Assembly (NCBI GenBank): GCA_002914845.1
Contig: JXTC01000214.1
Location: forward strand, 444,378 to 508,377
Direction: 5' to 3'
Source of the DNA: Trema orientale
Lineage: Eukaryota > Streptophyta > Magnoliopsida > Rosales > Cannabaceae
DNA: 64,000 nucleotides
Part shown: positions 60,281 through 64,000 of the stretch, piece by piece
Numbering within the stretch: the first letter of the stretch is position 1
Layout: each line of letters starts with the position of its first letter
Notes under the pieces: model-generated
Seen by the model: only the letters and a program-made list of their open reading frames with translations
Database searches by the model: none
Told to the model about the DNA's origin: nothing
Translations under genes and position numbers: made by a program

Positions 60281-61301
60281 AGTTTTTGTTGTGTGTTTTC
60301 TTCAGCTTTTGCCAAAAATAATTTTTGTAAACTTAAAAGCATTAGTGGTGATAAAAAGTTTTTAAAGAAAGAAACTGTTTTCTTGTTTCTATTACAAGAC
60401 TAGATTGTTTAAATATCTTGAATTGTGGATCATTTGACATTAAAATCTCTAAGTTTTGAATCTTGATGAATTTTCTGGATTGATTTTTAACTGACCAACT
60501 CTAATATTTGATATTTTGAAATCTAGCTTTGTAACAGGCCTGATGATTAGAAAACGCTACCTACCCTGATGTGTGGAGCCATCCTTGAGTAGTTTAGGAC
60601 TCTGTATCACCAATATAGAGAGGATAATCTACCAAGTGAAAAGGGCTACCTCAGGACTAGAGTGAAAGCTACTAATCATAGGTATTAAAAAAAAAAGGGA
60701 GGTAGTAAGTAAAAAAAAAAAATAATTAAAAAAATATACTGCCTATTGTTTGTGAAAAAGCTAGAAACTGTGTGAAAATTAAAAAGAAAAAGGTTAGTCA
60801 GTTAGTTTTTGATCCAGATTATTCATCTTGATTTCTTAAATAAAGGAGATTTGTCTATCAAAAGATTAACAATACATTATAATTTTAGAATTTTTTCTTT
60901 TTCAGGAACAAAATTAACATGATTTTTTCCTTATTTTCTTTTTATCTAAATAATGCCTTGAGTTCACAAAATCATTTTGGCTAAAATTGAATTTTTTTTA
61001 GTGGCGTTTTTATTTCTTAATATAAAAAAAAAAAGGAAAAAGGGCTTATTTTGGAAATGTTTCTGCTGAAGCGTTTTAGTCTGTTGCAACAGATTTTTTT
61101 GTTTCCTTATTTATCTGCATTCAGTTACTTAATCTTATCAGGAAATCACTCAAATTGATTTAAATCTTTAATTTTCTGATTTGGTGGAAATTTTGGTCTT
61201 TAAATATCATTGGGTGATTTGTTTAACCTAATCTCTTCATAATCTCTCCACCATTTTCTCTCTCTGTCGTTTTTCTCTTCTTCCTCTGCGTTTCTTTTTC
61301 T
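60281..61301. other. Spacer between pol and the extra ORF of fossil 2
   Basis: Non-coding, A-rich runs at 60687-60735. One extended palindrome TCTGTTGCAACAGA at about 61080. It ends in a pyrimidine-rich leader (61250-61310) before the extra ORF. Confidence 0.6.
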
Positions 61302-61334
61302 TTGTTTTTGTGTTTTACGCAGCAAGCTTCAACA

Positions 61335-63408
61335 ATGGTGAAAACCAGAGGTGCTGCCACCCCGAAGAAGAAACACGGGTCCTCGTCTGCCTTGAAGACC
61401 ACTCCGATGAAGAAGAAGTCGAACCCACCTGGTTCAACATCCGAGTTGGCCAGAAAAACGCAAGTAGAGGTCTCAAAGCCACCTTCTCTGCCTCCTACAT
61501 TAGTGGTGTCATCTGTTGAGCTCGAGCCTGTAGTTGAAGCGGCTCCAATCACAGAAACAGAGCCGTCTATCCTCGAGACCTCACAAGCCGAAACTGATGA
61601 TGTCGAAGCCTCTGAGAAAACGGCCACCGGTGATGAAGAAGAAGGTGGTGACTCCGGTCAATCCGAGTCTGATGAGCCACCTCAGACTCCTGTTGCAACA
61701 AAAGCTGTTAAAACCCCAAAGACTGTGTCCTCAAAACCGAAATGTCACAAACCTGTTGTGGCCCCAATTCCAGCTGTTTTGCCATCTGTTGCAACGAAAG
61801 TTGTTGAAGCCTCAAAGGCCATGTCCTTAAAATCGAAAGGTCACAAACCTGTTGTGACCTCAATCCCAGCAGTTTCGTCATCTGTTGCAACGAAATCTCC
61901 AAAGGAAAAGACTGCTGTCTCGAAAGCCGTTGCAACAAAAGATGCTACCTTTGAATCTTCCATTCCAGAAGATGTTGCAACAATAATAATTGCAGATCCT
62001 GTGCCTATTGCAATGAAAGGTAGGAAGATAGCTAAAAATTCTGGTTCTAAATCGAAGAAGGCGCAACCGTCTGTTGCAACATCGCCTGAATCAATTTCTG
62101 CTACTTCTACCAAAGAAGTCTCTGCTTCTCCAACTATTGCACCAACTCCAAAGAAGAGTGCAACAATATCAGAAACTGAAGAAGACCTGTCCATGATACC
62201 TGAAGAAGAGCTCTCTGACATACCTGAGGAGAATATCCCTGAAGAATAAGATGAAGAAGATTCTCCAGAATCTGTGGCAATAGAAACAGCTACCGGATAT
62301 GACATATCTCTTGCACACTCTTCTGTGTTTTACACTGCTGAAAATAAAGAATACATGGATGAATATGAGAGAAGAGGATTTATAAATGAGAGAAATTTTA
62401 ACTTGGATTCTTTTAAGCCACTAGGGATTATGAAAATTTTAAAAGAAAAAAAGTGGTTAAAAACTATTTCCAAAGTTGAGGGTTATGTTCCTAGAATAAT
62501 ATAAGAGTTTTATTGCAATATTCGAGAAGAGATTGCTGACCCTGAGAGTCCATTTTATCACAAAATCTTTCTTCGAGGGCATATCTGTGATTTCAATTAT
62601 CCAGTTATTGCTGATTATCTTGATATACCTGTTGTTGCAACTGATGAGTATGTGAAAGAATATGAGGTTGATAAGGTAGCTTCAGAACTTTTGGGAGATC
62701 TCATTGATTGGCCTTCTCATTTGAGTACCCTTAAGTCAACTGATTTGACTTATAAGTACTCTGGCCTGCATAAGATGGCAATTCACAACTGGTGGCCAAC
62801 CGCTCATCTTCTTACAGTGGCAAGGAACTTTGCCTACTTTCTGTTTGATATAGGCATGGGAGTTGATGTCAATCTTCCCCAGATAATTTTTCAAGCCATC
62901 TTTGATCTTCGTTATGGGAGGAAAAAGACACAGAGGCTAATTTTTCCCAATCTGATTTTTGAAATTCTTCAAAAGCAACATCCTTTATAGCTACCTACAG
63001 AATTCTTTTCTCCGAGACCTCAATTAGTCAATTACCGTTTGAAGGAAAAAGAAGTGATTGAACCTATTGCAACTCCCTCCAAATCTGTCACAAAGAGGAC
63101 TACTGGTAAGAAATTTGTTGCAACAACTTCAACACCCGTTGCAATAGCTTCTTCATCTCCTCCACAAGTTGCTGGCTCTACAGATTTGGCAGTATTGAAA
63201 GCTGATCAGGCTCAATAGCATGAAAAAATGGAAGCCATAGAGAAAGTGCGGCTTGAGATCCTTGCCAAATTGACTGTGCTTGCAGGATCTTCCGTGGTAG
63301 CTACTCCTCCAACTAGCTCTTCTCAACTTGTTGCCTCTGTTTCCCCTGATGTTGCAATAGATCCTGACCAGCCACAGCCGAAGAAATACAAGAGGAGCTT
63401 GGCCTGAT
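61335..63408 (+). pseudogene. Extra ORF after pol in fossil 2 (plant transposon-protein domain)
   Basis: Begins MVKTRGAATPKKKHG, a basic start followed by about 250 residues rich in Ser, Thr, Pro, Ala, Val and Lys with repeated (S/P)VAT(K/T/S). Then comes a globular block: YERRGFINERNFNLDSF, KWLKTISKVEGYVPRII, FYHKIFLRGHICDFNYPVI and HNWWPTAHLLTVARNFAYFL, which resembles the putative plant transposon protein domain (Transposase_32) found in additional ORFs of plant LTR elements. A short C-terminal part with VAT-type repeats follows. The function of such ORFs is unknown; they are sometimes called env-like. Broken about four times here. Confidence 0.7.
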
Positions 63409-63794
63409 TTGCTCGTTGCAGGACTTTGAACCATGAACATTTTTTTGAATTTTATTTTCGTCTATGGTATTTTCTGGTTTAGTTTGTTTATGTTTGGGTA
63501 TTTCAGACTATTTTGTTATTTTCTTTAGACTTTGGATCTCTCTTGACAAAAAGGGGGAGATATCAAAGCTATTTGGTTGTGTTTGTGGTGTTCATTGGTT
63601 ATGTTTTTCAGGGGGAGTTTTATTTCTTATGCTCTTTCTTCGATATCTTGGTATATGATTGTGTTTGATAGGGGGAGAGCATTTTTTGAATATGTTTTTA
63701 GAAATTAATCATGTGGTTTTGCAGGTGTTTTTGAACTTGAGTTACGTTTTAGTTTTGTGATTGATTTTGCCAAGTAGATGCCAAAGGGGGAGAT
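63409..63794. other. 3' untranslated region and polypurine tract of fossil 2
   Basis: Three G-rich boxes resembling the polypurine tract (AAAAAGGGGGAGAT near 63548, AGGGGGAG near 63610 and 63670) precede the real tract AAAGGGGGAGAT at 63783-63794. Confidence 0.75.
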
Positions 63795-64000
63795 TGTTAG
63801 GTCCAAGGTGTTAACCTGTATTAGCAAACAATTGGCAAAAACAATAAACTCAAGTTGTTATGAGAAAACTAACAAGTTGTTACTGCTGATATTGTAAAAC
63901 ACTTGTTGCAACAGATTTACAGGATTACTCGCAACGAATTTGTACAGCCGAAAATCTAATTTTGGAAACTTTTTGTTCTTGCTTCCTTTAGCCTAATTTT
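63795..64000 (+). repeat. 3' LTR of fossil 2, first 206 bp
   Basis: Starts TGTTAGGTCCAAGG directly after the polypurine tract and aligns with the start of the 5' LTR; continues past the window. Confidence 0.92.

Larger units (their letters stand above)
54160..64000 (+). mobile_element. Sirevirus-like Ty1/copia fossil 2 (runs off the window)
   Basis: Long LTR, tRNA-Met-type primer site (TGGTATCAAAGC, 55540), gag, protease, integrase, reverse transcriptase, RNase H, an extra ORF after pol, polypurine tract (AAAGGGGGAGAT, 63783-63794) and the first 206 bp of the 3' LTR. Long LTRs and an added downstream ORF suggest the Sirevirus lineage. It is broken, about five or six interruptions in gag-pol and about four in the extra ORF. 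About 10 substitutions and one short indel separate the visible 206 bp of the two LTRs (about 5%), which at usual plant rates means roughly 2-4 million years. Confidence 0.92.

Noticed and set aside
61302-63408. Host gene downstream of a retroelement
   Set aside because: It lies between pol and the polypurine tract within one LTR pair and shares the element-wide palindrome, so it belongs to fossil 2.

Overview
The window is nuclear DNA of a flowering plant, almost certainly a eudicot. It is AT-rich, its genes have many short GT-AG introns, and its gene content is plant-specific: a NAC factor, plant mitochondrial BCKDH E1-alpha and a SAL1-type phosphatase. tRNA-derived SINEs, Mutator-, hAT- and CACTA-type DNA transposons and two Ty1/copia elements fill much of the rest. 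Species cannot be fixed from sequence alone; nothing bacterial or organellar was seen. There are two runs of N (20070-20152 and 48213-48730).

Layout. 1-530 is the 3' end of a NAC gene. 531-23500 is gene-poor: two copies of a small MITE, a CACTA remnant (from 3693) with a Mutator-type MITE nested in it (3802-4724, 9-bp target duplication), two foldback repeats near 10 kb, a SINE at 13430, a GA-rich MITE-like block near 18.5 kb and a hAT-type MITE at 19690 that contains the first gap. 23517-36108 is the gene island: a complete nine-exon BCKDH E1-alpha gene (+), a convergent complete eight-exon SAL1/HAL2 phosphatase gene (-), then an intronless gene for an unrecognised 12-helix membrane protein made of two copies of one six-helix unit (-). 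Two decayed relatives of that gene lie at 33178-33440 and 41054-41690. A second SINE and a deleted hAT element (37239-38758) separate them.

41871 to the end is retroelement territory. Element 1 is a broken Ty1/copia fossil (5' LTR 41871-42371) whose leader holds ten GC-rich 16-bp near-palindromes and then three hairpins with the same 12-nt loop. Element 2 (54160 to beyond 64000) is a broken Sirevirus-like copia fossil with 1.38-kb LTRs, a gag-pol region and an extra ORF after pol. It carries 18 exact copies of the palindromic octamer GTTGCAAC spread over LTRs, coding regions and spacers. Element 2 sits inside one copy of a host segment that is duplicated (48731-49538 and 53443-54159); the other copy preserves the empty site.

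The most unusual signals are these three palindrome or hairpin systems inside the copia elements, the internally duplicated membrane-protein family, and an apparent GC-AG first intron in SAL1 abutting a CT/AT microsatellite. The housekeeping genes are ordinary for their families; I see no functional cluster linking them.
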